Positions 7,529-16,188 of a DNA stretch of 64,000 bases are shown here, one piece after another. This DNA comes from Clostridia bacterium (GTDB lineage: Bacteria > Bacillota > Clostridia > Oscillospirales > CAG-272). Made by a program: the position numbers and the translations under genes. Below the pieces are notes generated by a model, which was given only the letters and a program-made list of their open reading frames with translations, made no database searches and had not been told where the DNA came from. The stretch spans positions 1-64,000 of the forward strand of contig JAFUOY010000028.1 of NCBI GenBank assembly GCA_017481595.1, in the 5' to 3' direction. Position 1 is the first letter of the stretch; every line of letters begins with the position of its first letter.

Positions 7529-10500
7529 TATTTAGCTAAATTTCTTGCCCTTTCCACAAGGAGCTTAAAGCGTTCCTCTCCTTTTACAGGATTAAACCAT
7601 TCCCAGCCGTAATCTGCGGTCATAGCATAATATGGCACACCGCAGTTGGCATCCACGTCGTATGAGTATTCATACGGCTCCTTTTTACCGTTTGGATAAA
7701 GAATATAATGCATCCCCTTAACGACCTTGATTCCTCCAAATACGATCTCATTGCCCAAAGAAAGCTCCGCTCCATTTTCAAAGGATTTCCATTTTTCATA
7801 ATAATCAAGGGCGGTCTCAAGATAATAGTATCCCATTTCCTTTTCCCAATTACCAAAGTGCGCCGCGCTTCTGATAAGGCATATCCAAGCGTACACACCC
7901 TTAAATCCGTCGGGAACTGTGCCGCCTCCCGCCATTTCCATAATTCCCATACTGAACTTCTGAAGCTCTATGGAGCGCTTTGCCTTGCCCCTGTTAAAGC
8001 TTGGGCGGCAAATATAGTGAAGGAGAAGATGGAAATTATTAGCGGCGTGTAAGGAATGTGCCTCCTCCTGATTACCTGCGAACCAAAGACGTGAAACCTC
8101 AGTTTCCGCCAAAATACCTCCATACTGTGTTACGGGGGATTGCAATCTGCGTATACCTGTACGATCCGAGAAAAGGATGATATCTCCGTTTTCATCCTTC
8201 ATATATACATAGTCTGCGCTTGCCTCATAGCCGTCGGTAAGATCCTTTGCTACGTAGCGGCGCTCCATTCCGTCCTCAAAGGGCATATAGCCCTCTCCCT
8301 CTCCCTTGTAGGACGTAAGATCATATACGGACACCCTCGTTTCCCCGCAGTAGCTATGCTCTGCGCGGACGATACCGATTCCCTTTGCGAAATAATATAC
8401 CTTGTATCCTCCGCGGTATTCAAATCCGCCCTTAAGACCCTTTATATCAAGAGTCAGCTTAATACAGTTCTCAAAGGTGCCCGCCTTAGTGGTAACAGGC
8501 TCGCACGCCTCACATAAAATGCTGGTTTTTATATTATGATAATCCCAAAGGGTGTATTCCACCGTGGGAGATGCGCCTACGCGCCATTCGTCAGACCACA
8601 GGCAATTGGTTGCATCCTGCAAAATACCGTATACATCATTATAAAGAAGGGGTTGACCCGCATTGCCAAGCTCACTTGTGCTTTTCCATTCAAAATCCCA
8701 CTTACGTGCCACGTGTAAACGGATAACGCCGTTTTTTTCGGAAACTCGGGATCTGTCAAAGAAGTTCCAATGTCCCGTGATATCGCTGTCGGGAGTGATC
8801 TCCTTATCCGTTTTCATAAGTCTGCGGGCAAGGGAGCAAGCAAGCCTTGTATGAGCCATTTCCATAGGAGTTTTTGCAAGTGCCTCTGCTCTTTCCACGT
8901 ATTTCGTAGTATCGCAAAGGATCTCCTTGTCGTCACTGCAGATATAATATTCGCCCTTTATTGCCTGCATCATATCAAACCACAGCTTCTCGTTATAGCT
9001 TATACGCTCCGAGTATCTTTCAGCCAAGAGACAAGCGGTATTCTCGTCAGAATATTCTACGGAATAGCTTACGCTTGATATAACTGCTTTTTCATCATAC
9101 TCGCCTACATAGTCCCATTTATTTCCCTTTGCAAGGGGTAAAAATCCCTTACCTCCCGCAATATTGTAAAACTTCAGCACGCAGGATTCCGTATATCCGT
9201 ACTCGGTACGGGAGTGCTTTACAATTCCCACACCCTCCTTATACCAGGTAAGAGCGGTTGCTATCTCCTGTTCCTTTGTGGTCGTTACAGTCCTCCAAAG
9301 CTGACAATTTTCAAAAATACCCGCAGGAGTGTGGATAATTTCACAATCACTTACAAATTCAAGGCTTGTTCCGTCGCTGCCAACATATTTTTCACCAAGA
9401 GATATATCGGCAAAAAATCTGCCGTCACAAAGAGAAGAATCCTTAAACACACGTATTACGTTGCGGTCAACGGAGTAAAGATATCCCTCTCCCGCGTTTG
9501 TTTCCTCATAGCGGCGCATTTCTCCGTCTATGCATCTGTATTCCTCAACGTCACAGGAGATAAGATAGCTTTTTTCTTGCTTGTCCTTAAGCTCCGTATT
9601 TACCCTGTCAAGCATTCTTTGTACGCTTGGAGCAAGGATGTAGTTTGCATCCTTTGGCGTAAGGAGGGCGCGGGCATTGTTAAACGCCTCAATTCCCTTT
9701 TCCTTATCTTTTCTTTTCAAATATTCGTATCCAAGCCAGAACCATTCGTGGGCAAGAGTCTTTACAAATCCCGCCGCCTTAAGTATAGGTATCTGCTTTT
9801 CAAGTATAAAATCTATTTTTGCCCCTTCGTAAACCTGCGAATCCTCTCGGGTAACGATAAATTTCATTACCTCGTCGTTTTTGCCCTTAATGGCTGCCTT
9901 TTTAATTGCTTCAAAAAGCTCGTCGCCTTTCTTACCCGGGAGCCACCACCATCCGCTTTCCAAAACGTCGGCAAGAGCGTGATATTTCTTTTCGCTTTCA
10001 GGAAGCTCCTCTACCTCCTTAAGCACGTCATTATAAGCCACCTCAAAGCCGTCCTTTGAGTTTTTAAGTCGCCAGAGCTTAAGCTCCTCGACCTTCTTCA
10101 TTACTCTTTCAACAAGAGTATCGTTCCATTTTTCGTTCATAGCGCACAGCTCCTTTCTTATCTTTTTTCTTCCATCGTGGAGCTGCCACTTTACAGTACC
10201 CTGTGAAACACGCATCCTATCCGCTATCTCGACTATGGAAAGGCCCTCAAAATAATACATCCGTATTACGGTTCTTACCTTATCCGACAGTCTGTTTACC
10301 GCCGTTTGCAGCTCTCTTTCATCCTCGGAGGCTATGTATTGCTCTTCAGGGCTTATACGGGATTCATCTGCTACATCCGTATACTCACCCATATCCACGG
10401 GTATAAAGCTGCTCATACGTCTTACGATATTAAGGGCGCAATTTCGGGCTATCTTGCATACCCAGCCGCAATACTTTTCCTTTTCGTTAAGGGTATCGAG

Positions 10501-10686
10501 CTTCATCCACGCCGTAACGAAAGCATCCTGCGCCGCGTCCTCTGCCATAAACTCGCTGCGTGTGATCCTCATTGCCGCGGCAATCACAGAGCGCTGATGT
10601 CTGGCAACGAGTACCTCGTACGCGCTTTGCTCTCCTGCAAGAGTAAGCATTACTAAGGTTTCATCATTTTGGTTTTGATACAGCAT
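7528..10686 (-). CDS. ECF-type sigma factor fused to a large C-terminal region
   Basis: One uninterrupted 1052-residue frame. Residues 15-90 match sigma region 2 (AAEDAAQDAFVTAWMKL-like helix, then GWVCKIARNCALNIVRR). Residues 125-180 match region 4 with the helix-turn-helix SIVEIADRMRVSQGTVKW. After a Lys/Glu-rich linker there are helical repeats (about 190-390). Then come two copies of a beta-rich module, each running from an AGxFENC motif through a WYKEGVGIV or YFAKGIGIV motif to a G-rich turn (near 440-530 and 700-790), and finally helices. There is no membrane helix, so the extension is not a standard anti-sigma factor. Ribosome site AAAGGAGGAAG. Its promoter matches that of the ABC exporter operon, suggesting autoregulation. 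The extension may sense a signal; that is inference. Confidence 0.85.
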   Translation of the reverse strand: MLYQNQNDETLVMLTLAGEQSAYEVLVARHQRSVIAAAMRITRSEFMAEDAAQDAFVTAWMKLDTLNEKEKYCGWVCKIARNCALNIVRRMSSFIPVDMGEYTDVADESRISPEEQYIASEDERELQTAVNRLSDKVRTVIRMYYFEGLSIVEIADRMRVSQGTVKWQLHDGRKKIRKELCAMNEKWNDTLVERVMKKVEELKLWRLKNSKDGFEVAYNDVLKEVEELPESEKKYHALADVLESGWWWLPGKKGDELFEAIKKAAIKGKNDEVMKFIVTREDSQVYEGAKIDFILEKQIPILKAAGFVKTLAHEWFWLGYEYLKRKDKEKGIEAFNNARALLTPKDANYILAPSVQRMLDRVNTELKDKQEKSYLISCDVEEYRCIDGEMRRYEETNAGEGYLYSVDRNVIRVFKDSSLCDGRFFADISLGEKYVGSDGTSLEFVSDCEIIHTPAGIFENCQLWRTVTTTKEQEIATALTWYKEGVGIVKHSRTEYGYTESCVLKFYNIAGGKGFLPLAKGNKWDYVGEYDEKAVISSVSYSVEYSDENTACLLAERYSERISYNEKLWFDMMQAIKGEYYICSDDKEILCDTTKYVERAEALAKTPMEMAHTRLACSLARRLMKTDKEITPDSDITGHWNFFDRSRVSEKNGVIRLHVARKWDFEWKSTSELGNAGQPLLYNDVYGILQDATNCLWSDEWRVGASPTVEYTLWDYHNIKTSILCEACEPVTTKAGTFENCIKLTLDIKGLKGGFEYRGGYKVYYFAKGIGIVRAEHSYCGETRVSVYDLTSYKGEGEGYMPFEDGMERRYVAKDLTDGYEASADYVYMKDENGDIILFSDRTGIRRLQSPVTQYGGILAETEVSRLWFAGNQEEAHSLHAANNFHLLLHYICRPSFNRGKAKRSIELQKFSMGIMEMAGGGTVPDGFKGVYAWICLIRSAAHFGNWEKEMGYYYLETALDYYEKWKSFENGAELSLGNEIVFGGIKVVKGMHYILYPNGKKEPYEYSYDVDANCGVPYYAMTADYGWEWFNPVKGEERFKLLVERARNLAK

Positions 10687-10727
10687 TTTCTTCCTCCTTT
10701 GGATTTTTTGAAGTTTTTTGCGTCTTC

Positions 10728-10764
10728 ATAAGGTAAGATGCAAAAGAAATAAAAAAGGTTGGGT
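10728..10764 (-). promoter_or_regulatory. ECF-sigma-like promoter of the sigma-fusion gene
   Basis: ACCCAACC (10764-10757), 16 nt, CATC (10740-10737) on the minus strand. The octamer, the following T-rich run and the spacing match the site in front of the ABC exporter operon (5421-5394), which fits an autoregulated sigma factor and its target. Confidence 0.6.
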
Positions 10765-10825
10765 AAAAATGAAAATTTTTCTATGAACTGTTTTAATTTT
10801 ATCATAAAGCCTGTAAAAACACAAG

Positions 10826-10853
10826 AAAAACCGAGGGGAGCCTCGGTTTTTCT
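10826..10853. terminator. Bidirectional terminator after the cysteine desulfurase operon
   Basis: AAAAACCGAGG / CCTCGGTTTTT with a short loop. T tracts on both strands allow it to stop the minus-strand murD-to-nifS-type operon. Confidence 0.85.
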
Positions 10854-10864
10854 TCATTATTATA

Positions 10865-12022
10865 TTATTTTCTTTGTAATGCCTTGATTCCCTCGTTTAA
10901 TGCGGAGATAAATATATCTGCCTCCTCCTTTGTATTTTCGGGGCAGAGAGAAACGCGGATGGATGAGTCCGCCTCGCTATCCGTCAAGCCGAAGGACACA
11001 AGAGCTGAGCTTACCTTATTTGAATGGGACGAGCAGGCAGAGCCCGAGGAAACGTATATTCCCTTTGAAGAAAGATGATGAAGCATTGTTTCGCTTCTTA
11101 TTCCCGGCAGGGTGATATTTATAATATGGGGGGCGCTTTTTATGGGCGCGTTTACTCTTGCCTCACTGTTTTCAATGCCGTCCACTATGTAGGAGCGAAG
11201 CTCCCTCATAATACCGATCTCCCTCTCCATATTTTCCATATGCTCCCTTACCGCCTCGCCAAAGGCGGCAATGCCGTACACATTTTCCGTACCCGAGCGG
11301 AAGCTTTCCTCCTGACCTCCGCCATAAGCTATGGGGACAAGTCTTTTTGTCTTTATTACGTCGGGATTTATATAAAGAGCGCCAACGCCCTTTGCTCCGT
11401 TTACCTTATGGGCGCTGATGCTTACAAGCTCTGCGCCTATATTTTTGGGAGTGAATTTTACCTTCATATAGGATTGAACGCAGTCTGCGTGGGTAACGCA
11501 CCTTGGAGAGATCTCCTTAATTACGGAAAATGCCTCCTTAAGATCGTACAAGGCACCCGTTTCGTTATTTACTTGCATAAATGACGCAAGTATTGCGTCC
11601 TTACAGTTTGCTTCTATATAATCTATATCAAGCTTACCGTCCTTTGTGGGCACTCTTAAGACCGTGTAGCCCTGCTTTTCAAGATGAGCCACCGTTTCCT
11701 CAACGGAGGAATGCTCTCCCGCGCTTACAAGGATCTTTTCGTTGCCCTTTCTCGCTTTTGCGTTTACCGTACCTAAAATAGCCATATTATTGGCTTCAGT
11801 TCCGCCCGAGGTAAACACAAGCTCACCACGTACGCCTCTTTTTACACCGAGGGAGGAAAGAATTATTCTTCTTGCCTCCTCCTTGATATGCTCCGCATCC
11901 ACACCGCGGGCGTGGAGGGAGGAGGGGTTGCCGTAATGCTCCTCAATGACCTCGGTCATTTTCTTTTTTGCGCCCTGTGACATTTTAGTCGTAGCGCTGT
12001 TGTCAAAATAAATTTCTGCCAT
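10865..12022 (-). CDS. Cysteine desulfurase (NifS/IscS class)
   Basis: A 385-residue PLP enzyme that takes sulfur from cysteine for Fe-S clusters, tRNA thiolation or cofactors. Visible features are YFDNSATT at the N terminus, SGGTEANN for cofactor binding, the PLP lysine in SAHKVNGAKG and the catalytic Cys loop SSGSACSSHS near residue 325. Length is normal for IscS/NifS. It is last in a tightly packed operon, starting 1 nt after the lipoprotein stop. No iscU-like scaffold or mnmA/thiI partner is adjacent, so the sulfur acceptor is not evident here. The surrounding cell-wall and peptidase genes are an unusual setting for it. Confidence 0.93.
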   Translation of the reverse strand: MAEIYFDNSATTKMSQGAKKKMTEVIEEHYGNPSSLHARGVDAEHIKEEARRIILSSLGVKRGVRGELVFTSGGTEANNMAILGTVNAKARKGNEKILVSAGEHSSVEETVAHLEKQGYTVLRVPTKDGKLDIDYIEANCKDAILASFMQVNNETGALYDLKEAFSVIKEISPRCVTHADCVQSYMKVKFTPKNIGAELVSISAHKVNGAKGVGALYINPDVIKTKRLVPIAYGGGQEESFRSGTENVYGIAAFGEAVREHMENMEREIGIMRELRSYIVDGIENSEARVNAPIKSAPHIINITLPGIRSETMLHHLSSKGIYVSSGSACSSHSNKVSSALVSFGLTDSEADSSIRVSLCPENTKEEADIFISALNEGIKALQRK

Positions 12023-12023
12023 A

Positions 12024-13124
12024 TCAGTTAAACTTGAAGTTTTCTATTATCTTATTTACGTCAGACAAATGGGTGTCGTAGTTATCTACGGTTGAGGTAT
12101 ATACGATAACGTACACACTACCCCTTGCCATAGTAGCGGTAAGCATGCATTTATAGGTCTGTGTGTCGGTGGTGATGGTATACTCCGCCTTTTTGGAGTC
12201 AAAGCCGAATACCTTTGTGTCAACAAGCTCGGGGTCGGAATATTCCACCTTTGCAACGAGGCCTATCTGCTTTTTATACTCCTCCCACCACTTTTCGTAG
12301 TTTTTGGTGCTGGCGGTAAGATTCCATTGTCCTACCTGTATGCTTGACATATCGGACTCGGAAACGTGAGCCATAGTAAGACCGTTTCTTATATCGACTA
12401 TCCAGCCTTCGGGAACGTAGAGCAAATAGTCAACGATATCGTAATTGCTTGCTATCTTCATTCCCTCGGGGGCTTCCTCGTCAACTATATAGTCCTCCCC
12501 GGGGTAAAGCTTATCGGTAAATCTGAAATTGTCGATTATCTTATCCACGGAGCTCATATTTGCGGTATAAAGGTCACCATTTTCCTTAGTAGTATCGTTT
12601 AAGGAGGTATAGAGGAATACGTACATACTGCCGTTTCTGATAATACCTATTACCATACATTTGTAGGTAAATTTTTCTATGGTCGTGCCACCCTTTTCAG
12701 TATCCAATACAAGCTTGTCCATTGTAATTTCATACACGGACTTTCTTGCGGAAATGCCGTTTACCACCTTGTTTTCAAGCTGGGAAAGATACTTTACCGT
12801 ACCGATCTTTTCAATTCCGCTCTTATATTCTGCCCACCAGGAGTCGTAGTCCTTGACCGTATCGTTAAGCTTTTCACTCTTTATCTGCACGCTTGAAAGG
12901 TCACTTTCGGAAGCGTGAACAAGAGTGGTGCTTGTCTGCATATCGATAAGCCAGGATTCGGGGACGAAAAGAAGGTAGTCAACAAGGGCTGTATTACTTG
13001 CAATCTTCATATCCTTGGGAATAGCCTGACCGTCTGGGGCAAGGTTATCACTGCAGGAGGTGAGAAGAATGGATGGCGCAAGTAAAAATGATACTATTAA
13101 AATAAGTGATATGATCTTTTTCAT
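12024..13124 (-). CDS. Lipoprotein with two tandem copies of one domain
   Basis: A 366-residue secreted lipoprotein. Residues 1-24 are a signal peptide ending in the lipobox LLTSC. The mature part has two similar halves: each starts MKIASN followed by VDYLL(F/Y)VPE(S/G)W, then (V/A)H(A/V)SESD(L/M)SS(V/I)Q, a WW-containing helix, and a YEIT/YTIT strand (about 42-200 and 222-366). The pattern resembles small PsbP-like or photosystem-associated folds, but this is only a fold-level guess. It lies 2 nt after the last M42 peptidase and 1 nt before the cysteine desulfurase. Function unknown; binding of a ligand outside the membrane is likely. Confidence 0.8.
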   Translation of the reverse strand: MKKIISLILIVSFLLAPSILLTSCSDNLAPDGQAIPKDMKIASNTALVDYLLFVPESWLIDMQTSTTLVHASESDLSSVQIKSEKLNDTVKDYDSWWAEYKSGIEKIGTVKYLSQLENKVVNGISARKSVYEITMDKLVLDTEKGGTTIEKFTYKCMVIGIIRNGSMYVFLYTSLNDTTKENGDLYTANMSSVDKIIDNFRFTDKLYPGEDYIVDEEAPEGMKIASNYDIVDYLLYVPEGWIVDIRNGLTMAHVSESDMSSIQVGQWNLTASTKNYEKWWEEYKKQIGLVAKVEYSDPELVDTKVFGFDSKKAEYTITTDTQTYKCMLTATMARGSVYVIVYTSTVDNYDTHLSDVNKIIENFKFN

Positions 13125-13126
13125 TT

Positions 13127-14104
13127 TTAAATTTCCTCCGCAACGGCGCAGGCTAATTTTACAGCCTCCTTAACGTCGCTTAAATCTATCATTTCATTTA
13201 CGGAATGAATGTACGCAGAGGGGATGGAGATAGCGCCAACGCTGCATCCAAGCCTTGTGTTCTGGATAGCGCCCGTATCCGTACCGCCTCTTAAAAGCAC
13301 CTCATCCTGATATTTTATCTTGTTTTTCTTTGCAAGCTCTCTCATTTTTTCAACTATTTCGTAGGAGCAGATAACGGAGGAGTCCTTTACCTTTATTGTA
13401 GCGCCGCCGCCTATTTTCACCTTGGTTACGGGGGATGCGGGCTTTTCTCCGACGGAGGTTACGTCAACGGCAATACCGATATCGGGGGCAATTCCGTACG
13501 CCGCAGGCTTAGCGCCGCGAAGTCCGACCTCCTCCTGCACGGTAAATACAAAATAAAGGTCATTGTCCGTATTCTTTACCTTTTTCAAGGCCTCAATAAG
13601 CACCGCGCAGCCCACTCTATTGTCAAAGGGTCTGCCAATGTATCTTGTGCCACAAAGCTTTTTAAGTGAGGGGGCGTGTACGAAAAAGTCGCCGATCTTC
13701 ACCTTGGACTCTGCCTGCTTCTTATCTTTTGCGCCAATATCTATAATAAGATTTTCGCACTTGGGTATCTCCTTATCGTCAGAGGGAACGATAACGCCGT
13801 ATACTCCCTTTTCGGATACCACCGTTGTATAAGCGGAGGAAAGAGTGTCGATACCGCCCACGTTACCAACGCGGATAAGACCCTTATCGTCAATAAATGT
13901 AACGAAATATCCTATTTCATCCATATGCGCCGCAAACATTATTTTCTTGCCGTTACCCTTTTTACGGGCAATAAGGTTGCCGACGGGATCAACGCTTATT
14001 TCGTCCGCGTAGGGTGTGATCTCATTTTTTATAACCTCTCTGATGCTATGCTCTCTGCCGGAAACTCCTGACGTAAGCATCAGCTTTTTCAATAATTCTG
14101 TCAT
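13127..14104 (-). CDS. M42-family metallo-aminopeptidase (third of three)
   Basis: A 325-residue cytosolic aminopeptidase or endo-acting cellulase-M-type protein of the M42 family. Metal and catalytic motifs are intact: FAAHMDEIG, RPFDNRVGC, VFTVQEEVGLRG (Glu-Glu pair), AVDVTS, RGGTDTGAIQ and a C-terminal YIHSVNEMID with the last metal His. M42 enzymes form dodecameric tetrahedra that trim peptides. It follows the second M42 gene by 2 nt and precedes the lipoprotein by 2 nt. Having three non-identical paralogues in one operon suggests mixed complexes or different residue preferences, as described for archaeal TET proteins. Confidence 0.92.
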   Translation of the reverse strand: MTELLKKLMLTSGVSGREHSIREVIKNEITPYADEISVDPVGNLIARKKGNGKKIMFAAHMDEIGYFVTFIDDKGLIRVGNVGGIDTLSSAYTTVVSEKGVYGVIVPSDDKEIPKCENLIIDIGAKDKKQAESKVKIGDFFVHAPSLKKLCGTRYIGRPFDNRVGCAVLIEALKKVKNTDNDLYFVFTVQEEVGLRGAKPAAYGIAPDIGIAVDVTSVGEKPASPVTKVKIGGGATIKVKDSSVICSYEIVEKMRELAKKNKIKYQDEVLLRGGTDTGAIQNTRLGCSVGAISIPSAYIHSVNEMIDLSDVKEAVKLACAVAEEI

Positions 14105-14106
14105 AT

Positions 14107-15153
14107 TTACTCCTTAATATCTAAAATCTCGCTTGTTATAAGGGAATATGCTATCTTGTACATAGCGTCAATGTCCTCATATTTTACAACGTTTGCCTGC
14201 GAATGAATATATCTTGAGGCGGCGGAAATAAGTCCCACCTTTACTCCCCATATACTCTTCTGAATAGCGGCAGAATCGTTACCGCCCGAGATGTATTTGT
14301 TTTTCTGATACTTGATGCCGTTTTTCTCGGCAAGGGAAATAAGATGCTCTACCATACCTCTGTCGTATATGGTGGAGTTATCCATAAAGGAAATTATTGC
14401 GCCGTCGCCTAATATGCACACCTTTTTCTCCTCGGGCACGCCGTATATATCCTGCACCGCCTTTGACTCGATTACAAGGGCAAGGTCGGGCTTTACGTAC
14501 TCGGCGGCGCATCTTGCGCTGGAATATGAAACCTCTTCTCTGCAGGTAAAGGCAAACCAAAGATCGTATTCGGTACTTGCCCCCGCCTTTATATCGTCAA
14601 TAAGCTTACACATTATAGCGCAGCCGTGTCTGTCGTCAAGAGCCTTGCACTTGATAAAGCCGTCACCGTACTCAACGTAACCCGAGTCAAATACGAAATA
14701 GTCGCCCACGTGTACGTATTTCTTTGCATCCTCCTTGGATTCTGCGCCGATATCTATACACATTGAGTCAACGGAGGGAAGCTCCTTTCTTTCCTCGGGG
14801 GAAAGAAGATGAATGGGCTTCGTTACCGTAACGCCCTTTATTCCGTTTTCGGAAACTACTCTTTTTGCGCCAAGCACAAGGGGATTCATTCCGCCAACGC
14901 AGCCGAATTTCAAAAATCCGTTTTCCGTAATTCCCGTTACCATAAAGCCCACCTCATCCATATGGGCGTTTATCATAAGTCTTGGCTTACCCTTATTTTC
15001 TACATGGAAATAAATATTTCCCACTCTGTCCTTTTCTACCGAGCAGTTTTCGGGCAGATCTGCGCCGATATAATTTTCTATTGCTTCTCTTACGGCGTCC
15101 TCGTATCCGCTGGGACCGAAGGCCTCGCTTAATTTCTTAAGTATTTCTCTCAT
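14107..15153 (-). CDS. M42-family metallo-aminopeptidase (second of three)
   Basis: 348 residues with the family core: LMINAHMDEVGFM, KALDDRHGCA, FTCREEVSYSSA, VIESK in place of the usual DVT, SGGNDSAAIQ and YIHSQANVV. The ESK in the third metal region differs from the DV of its neighbour, so the metal site may be tuned differently. Its start overlaps the stop of the upstream M42 gene by 4 nt, and the next M42 gene begins 2 nt after its stop. Such coupling fits assembly into a common oligomer. The exact substrate cannot be assigned. Confidence 0.92.
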   Translation of the reverse strand: MREILKKLSEAFGPSGYEDAVREAIENYIGADLPENCSVEKDRVGNIYFHVENKGKPRLMINAHMDEVGFMVTGITENGFLKFGCVGGMNPLVLGAKRVVSENGIKGVTVTKPIHLLSPEERKELPSVDSMCIDIGAESKEDAKKYVHVGDYFVFDSGYVEYGDGFIKCKALDDRHGCAIMCKLIDDIKAGASTEYDLWFAFTCREEVSYSSARCAAEYVKPDLALVIESKAVQDIYGVPEEKKVCILGDGAIISFMDNSTIYDRGMVEHLISLAEKNGIKYQKNKYISGGNDSAAIQKSIWGVKVGLISAASRYIHSQANVVKYEDIDAMYKIAYSLITSEILDIKE

Positions 15154-16187
15154 AATGCCTCCATTTCCGTATAAGCCACGGTTTTAAGAACGTTGGAAAG
15201 AGAGCTTATATCATTTATGTTCAACGTCTCAACAGGGGTGTGCATAGATCTTAAGGGCACACTCATAACAACGGTAGGAATACCAAGACCCGTTACGGAT
15301 ACAAGCTCGTTATTTGTGCCTGTATTAGTAGGCTCGCAAATAACCTGATAGGGAATATTTTCTCTGTCAAGAAGCTTCATAATTCCTCTTGTAAGCCTTC
15401 TGTCGGAGAGAGAGGAGACGTCTATTGCCGCGCCCTTGCCGCATTTTACCGTTTCAAACTCGTTATCCCCCTCGGATGAGCCGAAGTTTACGTCGGTGAT
15501 TATGGCAATATCGGGCTTAATGGCGTAGGCGCACATTGCGGCGCCGCACTTGCCCGTTTCCTCCTGGGCGGATACGGTAACGTACACGTCATATTCCATT
15601 TTTGATTTTTCCATCTGTCTTACCGCATCAAAAACAGCGCATACGCACGCTTTATCGTCAAGTCCCGAGGCGGAGGCATAGCCATTTAAAAGCTCTGTGT
15701 ATTCTCCCTTTATAAATATGGGATCTCCTACGGATACTATTTTTTCAAGCTCCTCCTTGGAGTAGCCCGTGTCAACGTAAAGCTCCTCAATTTTGGGGTT
15801 AGATCTCTTTTCTCTCGACTTACGGGTAAGATGGGGAGGAATTGATGAGATCAAGCCGTAGATTTCCTCCTTGCCATATACAGTCACCTCGGACGAGGGA
15901 AGGATACGGGTGTCAAGTCCGCCAATGTTGACAACGGACAAAAATCCGCCCTCCAAAATATCTGTAACCATCATACCCACGGTATCAAAGTGTGCGTCCA
16001 TCATAAGCTTGGGGGCGTTTTTCTTAAGGCATCTTTTTATGAAAACAAAATTGCCAAACGAGTCCTCCGTCATCTCGTCAAAATAGGGTGAAACGAGGTC
16101 AAAAAGTCTTTTTTTACCTCTTTTTTCATATCCCGACAAGGTCATTAAGGAGCATAGCTCTTTAAGGGCTTTTCTGATAAAATCCAT
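15150..16187 (-). CDS. M42-family metallo-aminopeptidase (first of three)
   Basis: 345 residues, the most divergent of the three paralogues. The first metal motif is MMDAHFDTVG rather than AHMDE, followed by ASGLDDKAC, VTVSAQEETGKCGA, IITDVNFG, TNTGTNNELV and RSMHTPVETL. The Glu pair and all metal His/Asp residues appear present, so it is probably active. It begins 1 nt after the murD stop and overlaps the next M42 gene by 4 nt. The operon position directly behind murD suggests a possible role in peptide recycling, but nothing in the protein shows a wall substrate. Confidence 0.9.
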   Translation of the reverse strand: MDFIRKALKELCSLMTLSGYEKRGKKRLFDLVSPYFDEMTEDSFGNFVFIKRCLKKNAPKLMMDAHFDTVGMMVTDILEGGFLSVVNIGGLDTRILPSSEVTVYGKEEIYGLISSIPPHLTRKSREKRSNPKIEELYVDTGYSKEELEKIVSVGDPIFIKGEYTELLNGYASASGLDDKACVCAVFDAVRQMEKSKMEYDVYVTVSAQEETGKCGAAMCAYAIKPDIAIITDVNFGSSEGDNEFETVKCGKGAAIDVSSLSDRRLTRGIMKLLDRENIPYQVICEPTNTGTNNELVSVTGLGIPTVVMSVPLRSMHTPVETLNINDISSLSNVLKTVAYTEMEAL

Positions 16188-16188
16188 T

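Noticed and set aside
9214..10059. Long open frame on the plus strand opposite the sigma-fusion gene
   Set aside because: No ribosome site, odd composition (basic, Cys and Phe rich), and the minus-strand frame has clear sigma motifs over the same DNA.
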